Assembly (NCBI GenBank): GCA_003451355.1 | Contig: DMDX01000011.1 | Span: 1-7,805 of the forward strand | DNA: 7,805 bases | Direction: 5' to 3' | From: Cryomorphaceae bacterium | GTDB lineage: Bacteria; Bacteroidota; Bacteroidia; Flavobacteriales; Schleiferiaceae | Shown: positions 1 to 6,309 of the stretch, one piece after another | Layout: every line of letters starts with the position of its first letter | Position numbering within the stretch: position 1 is the first letter of the stretch | Translations under genes and position numbers: made by a program | Notes under the pieces: generated by a model | Told to the model about the DNA's origin: nothing | The model's input: only the letters and a program-made list of their open reading frames with translations | Databases searched by the model: none

Positions 1-1170
1 GGAGCATCCATCGACCAGGTCCTGCAAATCCGAGCGGATGCGCTGCACGATGCGGGCTTCAACGGGGCAGGAGTGAAGGTGGCCCTCATGGACGGTGGCT
101 TTACGGGCGCCGATACCTATTCCGCGTTTACCGGCGCATGGCAGCAGGGGCGCGTGCTCGGAACCCTCGACTACGTCGATGGTGACACCAACGTCTTTCA
201 CGTGGGCAGCCACGGAATGAGCGTGTGGAGCACCATTTGCGCGGACCTTGACGGCAACTTTGTGGGCACGGCTCCACAGGCCTCGTTTTACCTGTTTAAA
301 ACTGAAAACCAGATTTCAGAAACCATTGCCGAAGAGTACAACTGGGTTATGGCCGCAGAGCGAGCTGATTCCCTTGGGGTCGACGTGATCAACACTTCAC
401 TCGGTTATACCACCTTTGACAACGGAATCGGCGACCACAGTTACGCCGATATGGACGGCCGCACTACACCGATTTCGCAAGCCGCCGTCGCCGCGGCCCG
501 CACCGGAATGATCTTGTGCATTTCGGCCGGAAACGAGGGCAGCTCAAGCTGGAAGTACATTTCGGCTCCCGCCGACGCCGATTCCATTCTCGCTGTCGGA
601 GCGGTCGATGTCTTCGGAATCCGTGCCGCCTTCAGTAGCCAAGGCCCTTCTGCCGACGGCCGAATAAAGCCCGACGTGGCCGCGCGGGGCTTGGGCGCAG
701 CCGTCATGAACTCGAACGGCCAAGTCGCTACTTCATCCGGAACAAGCTTCTCATCGCCCATCATGGCGGGTGCCATGGCGAGCCTGGTTCAGGCCGCCAA
801 AACGCTTCCCAACGGATACAGTGCGCAAGACCTCATTCACCGCGTCCGCATGTCGGCCCACCAGGCCTTGGCACCCGACTCACTCGTCGGCTACGGAATC
901 CCCAACTTCGCTGTCGTCCTCAACGGCCTAGGTGTCGAACCACTTCAGGATTTGAAGCCTTGGACCCTTCACCTTGCGCCCCAGGGATGGACGCTTCGCC
1001 GAACGGCCTCCGGAACTGCAGACGTCCTCGAGTACTTTTCGGTGGACGGACGCGTACTCGAGCGGTTTGAGGTGGCGCCGGGCCAAACTGAGGTTCCGCT
1101 TCGCGGCCGCCCGTTTTGGGGCTACGTGCGCAGCGCCAGCCAAGTCCTACCCGTAGCGGCACGCCACTGA
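1..1170 (+). CDS. Secreted subtilisin-like serine protease (peptidase family S8), 5' partial
   Basis: The reading frame is open from the first base, so the gene starts upstream; 389 residues are visible and any signal peptide and propeptide are missing. The S8 triad is present, numbering from the first codon: Asp31 in VALMDGG, His71 in GSHGMSV and Ser249 in SGTSFSSPIMAG, with the oxyanion-hole Asn178 in SAGNEG. It should therefore be an active endopeptidase acting outside the cytoplasm. After the catalytic domain (to about residue 300) comes a short beta-rich tail with the pattern LEYFSVDGRVLERFEV...VPL, resembling the type A sorting domain of the Bacteroidota type IX secretion system. The tail lacks a clear basic end, so the secretion route is inference. 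A GTG at 73 is not a real start, because conserved subtilase sequence continues before it. Its TGA overlaps the next ATG by one base, which suggests an operon with the two following genes. The family call is firm; the physiological substrate is unknown. Confidence 0.93.
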   Translation, partial: GASIDQVLQIRADALHDAGFNGAGVKVALMDGGFTGADTYSAFTGAWQQGRVLGTLDYVDGDTNVFHVGSHGMSVWSTICADLDGNFVGTAPQASFYLFKTENQISETIAEEYNWVMAAERADSLGVDVINTSLGYTTFDNGIGDHSYADMDGRTTPISQAAVAAARTGMILCISAGNEGSSSWKYISAPADADSILAVGAVDVFGIRAAFSSQGPSADGRIKPDVAARGLGAAVMNSNGQVATSSGTSFSSPIMAGAMASLVQAAKTLPNGYSAQDLIHRVRMSAHQALAPDSLVGYGIPNFAVVLNGLGVEPLQDLKPWTLHLAPQGWTLRRTASGTADVLEYFSVDGRVLERFEVAPGQTEVPLRGRPFWGYVRSASQVLPVAARH

Positions 1171-2105
1171 TGAAGACGCGGTTGACCGATCTGCTCGGCA
1201 TCGAAGTCCCCATCATTCAAGGGGGTATGATTTGGTGCGCGGGCTGGGAGCTGGCGGCGGCCGTCTCGAACGCCGGAGGGCTTGGTACCTTGGGCTCTGG
1301 CAGTATGTACCCCGACGAGCTTCGCGAGCAGCTTCGCCTGCTGAGAGCGGCCACAGATAAGCCGTTTGCGGTCAACATTCCGATGCTCTACCCGAACATT
1401 GCCGAGCACCTGCAGTCCTGCATTGATTTTGAGGTTCCCGTGGTCATTACCTCGGCCGGAAACCCCAAACTTCACACCGCCTGGCTCAAGGAGCGCGGTC
1501 GGACGGTCCTGCACGTTGTCTCGTCGTCGGTGTTTGCCGCCAAGGCTGAAGCCGCCGGAGTCGATGCCGTCGTCGCCGAGGGTTTTGAGGCCGGAGGCCA
1601 CAACGGTCGCGAGGAAACGACCACCATGGTGCTGGTTCCGCAGGTGGTGGACGCAGTGCGCATTCCTGTGGTGGCTGCGGGCGGAATCGCCGACGGCCGT
1701 TCCATGGCCGCAGCCCTCGCCCTCGGAGCCGAGGGGGTTCAGATGGGTTCGCGCTTTGTGGCCACGCCTGAGGCGAGTGCCCACGCCGCATTCAAAAGTG
1801 AAGTCCTCGCTGCCGGCGAAGGAGCAACGCAGCTGACGCTCAAGGAACTGGCTCCGGTGCGCTTGATTAAAAATCCGTTTTACGAGCGCGTCGCCGAGGC
1901 CTACACGCGCGGAGCCTCTACCGACGAACTTCGCGAGCTACTCGGTCGCGGGCGTGCCAAAAAGGGCATGCGCGAGGGCGACCTCGTCGAAGGCGAACTC
2001 GAAATTGGCCAGGTGGCGTCGCGCATTGACACATTGCGTCCGGCCGCGGACATCGTGCGCGAAACTGCCGAACTCTGCGCCCTAACCCTCAAGCGTTTAT
2101 GCTAG
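1170..2105 (+). CDS. Nitronate monooxygenase / enoyl-ACP reductase II (FabK)-like FMN protein
   Basis: This 311-residue TIM-barrel flavoprotein belongs to the nitronate monooxygenase (2-nitropropane dioxygenase)/FabK family, cytoplasmic, FMN-dependent. Visible signatures are the N-terminal PIIQGGM (14-20), the VSNAGGLGTLGSGS segment, the EGFEAGGHNG loop with the conserved active-site His144, and the FMN-phosphate region AAGGIADGRSM (about 169-179) followed by GAEGVQMGSRFVATPEA. The length fits the family. I chose ATG 1170, which overlaps the protease stop codon as TGATG; an upstream in-frame ATG at 1116 would lie inside the protease gene and add non-conserved residues. The stop overlaps the next gene by 7 bases. 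Members either oxidise alkyl nitronates (detoxification of 3-nitropropionate and similar compounds) or reduce enoyl-ACP in fatty-acid synthesis. The sequence alone does not separate the two, and the neighbours give no fatty-acid context, so I prefer the general name. Confidence 0.9.
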   Translation: MKTRLTDLLGIEVPIIQGGMIWCAGWELAAAVSNAGGLGTLGSGSMYPDELREQLRLLRAATDKPFAVNIPMLYPNIAEHLQSCIDFEVPVVITSAGNPKLHTAWLKERGRTVLHVVSSSVFAAKAEAAGVDAVVAEGFEAGGHNGREETTTMVLVPQVVDAVRIPVVAAGGIADGRSMAAALALGAEGVQMGSRFVATPEASAHAAFKSEVLAAGEGATQLTLKELAPVRLIKNPFYERVAEAYTRGASTDELRELLGRGRAKKGMREGDLVEGELEIGQVASRIDTLRPAADIVRETAELCALTLKRLC

Positions 2106-2860
2106 ACCGACTCGTCGTCCACATCGGCTTGCACAAAACCGGTACGACGTGGCTCCAGCGCCATGCTTTTGTACCGGCCTTTGGCGTCCAGCAGCTTGTA
2201 GACTCGGCCCAGCCATGGGACGACAGCGCGCTTCAGTCCTTGGTGAGGGGCTTAAATTTTGATCCGCTCGCGGTTCGAGCCGAGCTCGAGCGCCGCTGGG
2301 ACGGGTCCTCGCTCCCCGCACTCAGTGCAGAACGCTTGGGCGGGCACCCCATTTCAGGTGGCTACGACCGTTGGGACATTGCCGACCGCTTGGCTGAGGC
2401 ACTTCCCGGGGCGCGGATTCTCGTCGGAACCCGTTCCGAGGGTTGGGAAGAAAGCATCTACGCTCAAATGATTCAGGAAGGGTTTACCGGCCGAAGTTTG
2501 GTACAGCCCTCGCGGACGCAGTGGAAGTCCGCATCGTGGCCCGGTTGCTATAGGGACGTCGGCGGACTCGTGGAGGGCTACCGCCAACGCTTTGGACGGG
2601 ACCGCGTCGCGGAATTGCCCTATGAGCTCCTGAGGGATAAGCCTGAGCACTTCACGAAGCTATTGGCTGAGGTCTGCACGCACGAGGCGCTTCGTGGCGC
2701 CACAGTGGCCGCCGAGCACCGCGAGAATCCGCGCGCTCCGGATCTTGAGCGGCTTCGCCTCGCAAATCACTTTAAGGTGTCGGCGCTGAATCCTAGCCCT
2801 TTGGTGGATTTGGGTCCACGCGGTGCCGCGTGGCTCGCACGGATTCTTAAACCGTTCTAG
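2099..2860 (+). CDS. Small P-loop sulfotransferase (PAPS-dependent family)
   Basis: This is a 253-residue protein with the 5'-phosphosulfate-binding loop of sulfotransferases at its extreme N-terminus, HIGLHKTGTTWLQ (residues 8-20; Lys13, Thr16, Thr17). A second conserved segment, ILVGTRSEGWEESIYAQ (about 107-123), corresponds to the 3'-phosphate-binding motif, with Arg112 and Ser119 as the likely ligands. Family members transfer sulfate from PAPS to a hydroxyl or amino group of a carbohydrate or other acceptor. No signal peptide or membrane helix is visible, so it is probably cytoplasmic. ATG 2099 overlaps the end of the preceding flavoprotein gene by 7 bases, which implies translational coupling. 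The gene converges on the heptose operon; sulfation of a surface glycan is plausible but only inferred. The middle and C-terminal parts carry no motif that I can tie to a particular acceptor. The family is well supported; the acceptor is unknown. Confidence 0.85.
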   Translation: MLDRLVVHIGLHKTGTTWLQRHAFVPAFGVQQLVDSAQPWDDSALQSLVRGLNFDPLAVRAELERRWDGSSLPALSAERLGGHPISGGYDRWDIADRLAEALPGARILVGTRSEGWEESIYAQMIQEGFTGRSLVQPSRTQWKSASWPGCYRDVGGLVEGYRQRFGRDRVAELPYELLRDKPEHFTKLLAEVCTHEALRGATVAAEHRENPRAPDLERLRLANHFKVSALNPSPLVDLGPRGAAWLARILKPF

Positions 2861-2874
2861 TCGCGTGCCTGGCG

Positions 2875-2893
2875 CTTGACGAACTTCGTCAAG
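2875..2893. terminator. Perfect inverted repeat between convergent genes, possible bidirectional terminator
   Basis: CTTGACGAACTTCGTCAAG is a perfect palindrome of two 9-base arms around one central C; as RNA it would fold into a 7-bp stem with a 5-base loop. It lies 14 bases after the sulfotransferase stop and 10 bases after the isomerase stop, the expected place for a shared terminator of two convergent operons. Neither side is followed by a clear U-run, so intrinsic termination is uncertain. A protein-binding site is an alternative. Confidence 0.5.
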
Positions 2894-2903
2894 ATTACGA
2901 TTT

Positions 2904-3503
2904 CTAGGAAACCCTGGCGTCGTAGGTTCCGCCCATGCTCGGATTGTCGCCCATGAGGCGGGCCATGCAGGACTTCTTGACCATGTTGAACACGGCCATG
3001 TGCACGTCTTCGGCCACTTCCATATCCATGGCGTCGGAGTGAATGTTGAGGTCGGCGATCTCACGGAGCTTGCCGCCCTTAAATCCGGTCATGCCCACAA
3101 GCGTTGCGCCATTTGACTTGGCGAATTCGCCCGCTTTGAGGACGTTGCGCGAGTTTCCGCTACCACTAATGCCAATGACGACGTCGCCGGGCTGCAGGTA
3201 ATTTTTGAGGGGTTCGACAAAAATGTCGTCCCATCCAATGTCGTTGGCGATCGCCATCATGCTCGGAAGATTGTCGTTCAAGCAGATCATAGTGAATCGC
3301 TTGTCGAGTCCGTAGGACGCACCCTTGAGAAAATCGCCGGCTGCGTGGCTGGCGCTGGCTCCGGATCCGCCGTTGCCCATGGTAAAAATGCGGGCTCCGC
3401 GGGCGTGAGCGTCCAAAAACACCTCGACGAGTTGCTCGACGGCCGCCATATCCAATTTCTCGAGCGTTTGGGTCAGTAGGCTGCGGTATTCGATGGGCGT
3501 CAT
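2904..3503 (-). CDS. gmhA: SIS-domain phosphoheptose isomerase (sedoheptulose 7-phosphate isomerase, GmhA-like)
   Basis: This 199-residue sugar-isomerase (SIS) protein would convert sedoheptulose 7-phosphate to D-glycero-D-manno-heptose 7-phosphate, the first step of activated heptose synthesis in the cytoplasm. Visible motifs are FTMGNGGSGASASHAAGDF (40-58), the phosphate loop GISGSGNSRNV (111-121) and AEDVHMAVFNMV near the C-terminus (164-175). The length is that of GmhA. Against E. coli GmhA, from memory, His61 is kept as His53, but Glu65 aligns with Asp57, Gln172 with Glu165 and His180 with Asn173, so this is a divergent subfamily and the exact isomerisation is less certain than the context suggests. 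I start it at ATG 3503; a TTG six bases earlier (3509) is in frame but less likely. It is the last gene of the operon, 12 bases after the kinase gene. Its position beside a heptose kinase, phosphatase and nucleotidyltransferase is the best support for the role. Confidence 0.85.
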   Translation of the reverse strand: MTPIEYRSLLTQTLEKLDMAAVEQLVEVFLDAHARGARIFTMGNGGSGASASHAAGDFLKGASYGLDKRFTMICLNDNLPSMMAIANDIGWDDIFVEPLKNYLQPGDVVIGISGSGNSRNVLKAGEFAKSNGATLVGMTGFKGGKLREIADLNIHSDAMDMEVAEDVHMAVFNMVKKSCMARLMGDNPSMGGTYDARVS

Positions 3504-3515
3504 GTGCAATGCGGA

Positions 3516-4514
3516 TTAGACCTGCAAGGTCGGATTTTCGTCGGAATAAATGATGCGTGAACCTTCGAAATCCCACTGAAAAGGGAAGGGGCGAAGGTCG
3601 CTGAGCGCGGCGTCGAGTGCAGGATGGTCTTCGGGGCGCGCCACAAAGAGCATGAATCCGCCACCGCCTGCGCCAAGTAGCTTTCCTCCGAGGGCTCCGG
3701 CCTTGAGGCCGCGCTGGTAGGCGTCCTGAATACCGGCGTCACTGATTCCGCTGGCAAGGCTTTGCTTGAGGAGCCAGTTTTCGTGCATGAGGCGCCCGCA
3801 TTCGGTCCAATCGCTGGTGCCCAGGGCGGCAGCGAGTGGGTCGACGAGTGCGACCATATCGCGCAGGACTTCTTGCTTGCTTCGGGTGGCACTTAGGCGG
3901 CTCTGCTCGGCCAAAATGGCAGATGCGGATCGTTGATTACCAAAGTAGTAGAGTCGAAGGTGGCGAAGCCAGCCTTCAGCATCGGGCAGGGCTACGGGCT
4001 CGACACCTACGCTTTCGTCGGAATTGAATCGGTAGATGTTGAATCCTCCGAATGCGGCCGCGTACTGGTCCTGCTTTCCGATGGGTTCGCCGAGGTCGCC
4101 GAGCTCTACGCCACAGGCTTGCTCGGCCAGCCACGCTTTAGTGGCTTCGTCGGCACGACCAAGACGGGCCATGAGGTTGTGCAGGGTTCCGACGGTAAAC
4201 GACGAAGATGAACCCATGCCGGTACCTGAAGGAACATCGGCAATGGAGCTGATTTCCAGTCCGGTACCCATGTTTAAGCGGGTCAAAATGGCCCGTAGAA
4301 GCGGGTGCTGCAGGTCGGCGACGCTTGAGACCGTCTCGGTACTCGAGTACTTGGTGCGGATTTGGCCCGATTCAAAAAAGTCGTGGCTACTGACGTACAA
4401 GTACTTAGCTATGGTGCTCGAAAGAACCGCCCCGCCATGCTCGCGGTAGTACGCGGGGAGGTCGGATCCTCCACCGACGTACGAAATGCGAAAGGGGGTG
4501 CGGCTGATGATCAT
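3516..4514 (-). CDS. hddA: D-glycero-alpha-D-manno-heptose 7-phosphate kinase (GHMP kinase family)
   Basis: This 332-residue GHMP-family kinase would phosphorylate C1 of D-glycero-D-manno-heptose 7-phosphate to give the alpha-1,7-bisphosphate, the branch that leads to GDP-heptose. Evidence: the N-terminal RTPFRISYVGGGSDLPAYY (5-23), the ATP-binding loop DVPSGTGMGSSSS (93-105), GKQDQYAAAFGG (146-157), and the C-terminal glycine-rich GGKLLGAGGGGFMLF (276-290), in the order expected for HddA-type kinases. A longer version starting at 4553 is possible, but its 13 extra residues overlap the preceding gene and come before the conserved start. ATG 4514 follows the upstream TAG stop by two bases, so I use it. 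It sits second from the end of the operon, between the bifunctional nucleotidyltransferase/phosphatase and the isomerase. Related GHMP kinases act on fucose, so the substrate call rests partly on these neighbours. Confidence 0.9.
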   Translation of the reverse strand: MIISRTPFRISYVGGGSDLPAYYREHGGAVLSSTIAKYLYVSSHDFFESGQIRTKYSSTETVSSVADLQHPLLRAILTRLNMGTGLEISSIADVPSGTGMGSSSSFTVGTLHNLMARLGRADEATKAWLAEQACGVELGDLGEPIGKQDQYAAAFGGFNIYRFNSDESVGVEPVALPDAEGWLRHLRLYYFGNQRSASAILAEQSRLSATRSKQEVLRDMVALVDPLAAALGTSDWTECGRLMHENWLLKQSLASGISDAGIQDAYQRGLKAGALGGKLLGAGGGGFMLFVARPEDHPALDAALSDLRPFPFQWDFEGSRIIYSDENPTLQV

Positions 4515-4516
4515 CT

Positions 4517-5842
4517 CTACGAAGTTCGGGACTTTTCGCGTTCCATGATCCACGCTACGGCGGCCGCGATGTCGTCGACCTGAACGCTTGGTTCGGCGCT
4601 GCTGGGCTTGAGCCCGTGGCCCGTGCGCACGCGCACCGTGGCTGCGACGCCTGCGGCTTGACCTGCCTGAATGTCTCGGGGTGAGTCCCCGACCATGTAG
4701 CTAGTGCTCAGGTCGATGTTGAATCGTTCTGCGGCCTCAAGCAGCATGCCTGGCTTGGGCTTGCGGCAGCTGCATTCGACCTTGTAGGCCGGATTTTCCT
4801 CAGGGAATCCGCCGTGCGGGTGGTGCGGGCAGTAGTAGATGGCGTCCACAAAGGCGCCGGCTTCATCCGCTAAAAGCCGTTCCATTCGGGCATGAATGCG
4901 GTCGACTCCGGCCTCGTCAGTGAGGTTGCGCGCCACCACACTTTGGTTGGTGACCACCACCGTGATGAATTGGCTGGCGTTGAGCAGGCGAATCGCTTCA
5001 GCGGCTCCAGGTATCAAAACCAGCTCGTCGGGGTGCTTAATCAGGTCGGAATCCACATTGATCACCCCATCCCGATCGAGAAACACGGCGCGCTGGGGGT
5101 TGCGAAGGTTGCGGGCTTCGACTTTGCCACTGCGCAGGGCATCCTCGACTTGGGTTCGGCGTTCGGGCTTGCCCATGTCTTTGATGTACTCGGGGGTCGA
5201 GTAGGCGTAAAGCATGTGCGACGTGGCCCACACGGGGAAGAGGTCGCGGCCGAAGTCGCTGGCGGTTCCGCGCGGAATCCGATTCAGCAACTTCGGTTCA
5301 AAGAGGTAGAGCGCCGCATTGACCACATTGCGCACCTCGCGGTCGGCGGGGTGGGGCTTGCCGTAAACGGCTCGAATGCGGCCTGAGGGGTCTGCGTCGA
5401 CCAAATCGCTGTCGTAGGGATGGTCGTTGGGGTGCACCAACAGGGTGGCATCTGCGCCGTGCTGGCGGTGAAATGCCTCCATGCGACCGAGGTCGATGCT
5501 GCTGAGCGTGTCGGCATAAAACACCCAGAACGGGGCGGAGCCCAGTTCCGACTGGAGTTCAGCGAGCGCGCCGGCGGTTCCAAGGGGTTCAACTTCATTG
5601 AAGTAGCTGATGGATACGCCCCACGCGGAACCGTCTCCGAAGTGATTGCGAAGCTGTTCGCCCCTGTGGCCTAGGGTAAAAATGAACCGCCGAACACCCT
5701 GTGCCGCGTAGGTGCGCACGAGGTGTTCGGCGATCGGGAGGCCATCTACCGGAACCATGGGCTTTGCCAAGTCCGGGAAGGCCGAAGCAAGCCGGGTTCC
5801 CTTGCCGCCCGCGAGGACGACTGCCGTGGAAACTCCGGTCAT
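4517..5842 (-). CDS. Bifunctional heptose-1-phosphate nucleotidyltransferase / heptose 1,7-bisphosphate phosphatase (HddC-GmhB fusion)
   Basis: This 441-residue protein joins two enzymes. Residues 1 to about 235 are a sugar-phosphate nucleotidyltransferase: LAGGKGTRL (10-18), AKPMVPVDG (26-34), the EPLGTAG segment (85-91) and the metal-binding Asp111 in FYADTLS. Residues about 250-435 are a HAD-IIIA phosphatase of the GmhB type: FLDRDGVIN (254-262, nucleophile Asp256 and acid Asp258), TNQ (298-300), a zinc-binding Cys338-x-His340...Cys357-x-Cys359 cluster, RKPKPG (360-365) and GDSPRD (385-390). The phosphatase would remove the C7 phosphate of heptose 1,7-bisphosphate, and the transferase would then activate heptose 1-phosphate, normally with GTP. 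These are successive steps, so the fusion is metabolically sensible. ATG 5842 is 5 bases after the thioredoxin stop, and the stop is 2 bases before the kinase start. All key residues appear intact. The nucleotide used (GDP rather than ADP or another) is inferred from the kinase next door. Confidence 0.92.
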   Translation of the reverse strand: MTGVSTAVVLAGGKGTRLASAFPDLAKPMVPVDGLPIAEHLVRTYAAQGVRRFIFTLGHRGEQLRNHFGDGSAWGVSISYFNEVEPLGTAGALAELQSELGSAPFWVFYADTLSSIDLGRMEAFHRQHGADATLLVHPNDHPYDSDLVDADPSGRIRAVYGKPHPADREVRNVVNAALYLFEPKLLNRIPRGTASDFGRDLFPVWATSHMLYAYSTPEYIKDMGKPERRTQVEDALRSGKVEARNLRNPQRAVFLDRDGVINVDSDLIKHPDELVLIPGAAEAIRLLNASQFITVVVTNQSVVARNLTDEAGVDRIHARMERLLADEAGAFVDAIYYCPHHPHGGFPEENPAYKVECSCRKPKPGMLLEAAERFNIDLSTSYMVGDSPRDIQAGQAAGVAATVRVRTGHGLKPSSAEPSVQVDDIAAAVAWIMEREKSRTS

Positions 5843-5847
5843 GTGAT

Positions 5848-6165
5848 TTAGAGCTGAGCTTCGATCTTAGAGGCCAGGACGTTCTTAGGGGCTACGCCAA
5901 CCTGCTTGTCGACGACTTGTCCGCCCTTGAATACCATGAGGGTAGGGATGTTGCGGATGCCGAACTGCATGGCGAGGTCACCTTCAGCGTCAACGTTTAC
6001 TTTACCAACTACAGCACGACCCTCGAAGTCGTCAGCGAGTTCGGATACGATGGGGCCAACCACGCGGCAGGGTCCGCACCACTCGGCCCAGAAGTCTACG
6101 AGCACGGGCTTGTCAGAGTTAAGTACAAGTTCTTGGAAGTTAGCGGTGGTCAATTCTAAGGCCAT
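5848..6165 (-). CDS. trxA: Thioredoxin
   Basis: This is a 105-residue classical thioredoxin, a cytoplasmic thiol-disulfide reductant that passes electrons from thioredoxin reductase to proteins such as ribonucleotide reductase and peroxiredoxins. It has the active site WCGPC (29-33), the buried aspartate Asp24 in VDFWAEW, the cis-proline Pro74 in NIPTLMVFKGG, and the usual length. No signal peptide is present. I start at ATG 6165 (MALELTT). An in-frame extension to 6198 would run through the -7 promoter element at 6188-6195, so it is rejected. The stop is 5 bases before the bifunctional heptose gene, so trxA seems to be the first gene of a four-gene operon. Whether that link is functional or only co-transcription cannot be told from the sequence. 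Confidence 0.96.
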   Translation of the reverse strand: MALELTTANFQELVLNSDKPVLVDFWAEWCGPCRVVGPIVSELADDFEGRAVVGKVNVDAEGDLAMQFGIRNIPTLMVFKGGQVVDKQVGVAPKNVLASKIEAQL

Positions 6166-6181
6166 GGTGGTTACGATTTTA

Positions 6182-6240
6182 GTGGTGCAAAGATACAAAG
6201 CCTTTAAGCCCGCTGTGGAACTTTAGGCACGTTGCACCAC
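6182..6240. promoter_or_regulatory. 9-bp inverted repeat flanking the trxA promoter, possible operator
   Basis: GTGGTGCAA (6182-6190) and its exact complement TTGCACCAC (6232-6240) are separated by 41 bases, and their starts are exactly 50 bases apart. One arm overlaps the trxA -7 element and predicted start site; the other lies about 50-60 bases upstream of that start. A shorter related copy, TGGTGC, occurs at 6265-6270. The arrangement fits a two-site operator in the trxA/Kazal divergent gap, but no known regulator motif is recognised. Confidence 0.35.
6188..6195 (-). promoter_or_regulatory. Bacteroidota-type -7 promoter element for the trxA-heptose operon
   Basis: On the minus strand this reads TATCTTTG, an exact match to the Bacteroidota sigma factor -7 consensus TAnnTTTG. 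The start site would be near 6181, giving a leader of roughly 15 bases before ATG 6165. No TTG lies at the usual distance for a -33 element, so the match rests on the -7 box and the spacing to the gene. Confidence 0.65.
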
Positions 6241-6271
6241 ACGATTCAAATTTAGTGCCGCGACTGGTGCG

Positions 6272-6296
6272 ACCTGCAACCTTGGCAGGTTCTGCC
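6272..6296 (+). other. Two mutually exclusive small hairpins upstream of the Kazal gene
   Basis: ACCTGC (6272-6277) can pair with GCAGGT (6285-6290) around a 7-base loop. GGCAG (6284-6288) can instead pair with CTGCC (6292-6296) around a 3-base loop. The pairings share bases 6285-6288, so only one can form. They end 13 bases before the ATG. They could affect translation, but such short stems are common in GC-rich DNA. No convincing TAnnTTTG element is seen on the plus strand in this gap; CATCTTTA at 6298-6305 is only a partial match. Confidence 0.25.
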
Positions 6297-6309
6297 GCAT
6301 CTTTAGGGC

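Noticed and set aside
73..1170. Subtilase starting at GTG 73
   Set aside because: The frame is open upstream to base 1, and conserved strand sequence leading to the catalytic Asp begins before it; it is a truncated gene, not a start.
1122..1784. 220-codon open frame on the minus strand opposite the flavoprotein gene
   Set aside because: It has no recognisable domain, is rich in Arg/Gly/His as expected for an antisense frame in GC-rich DNA, and lies wholly within a gene with clear family motifs.
4515..4553. Longer kinase starting at 4553 inside the preceding gene
   Set aside because: The 13 extra residues precede the conserved start of HddA-type kinases, and ATG 4514 sits two bases after the upstream stop.
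4892..5386. 164-codon open frame on the plus strand inside the bifunctional heptose gene
   Set aside because: Composition is that of a codon-phase mirror frame; it overlaps strongly conserved HAD and nucleotidyltransferase sequence on the other strand.
2904..6165. Canonical ADP-L-glycero-D-manno-heptose (LPS core) pathway
   Set aside because: The kinase is of the GHMP/HddA kind rather than an HldE-type ribokinase-fold enzyme, and no HldD epimerase is present here, so the alpha/GDP branch fits better.
6166..6198. N-terminal extension of thioredoxin to 6198
   Set aside because: It would put coding sequence over the TATCTTTG promoter element; the 105-residue form matches the standard thioredoxin length.
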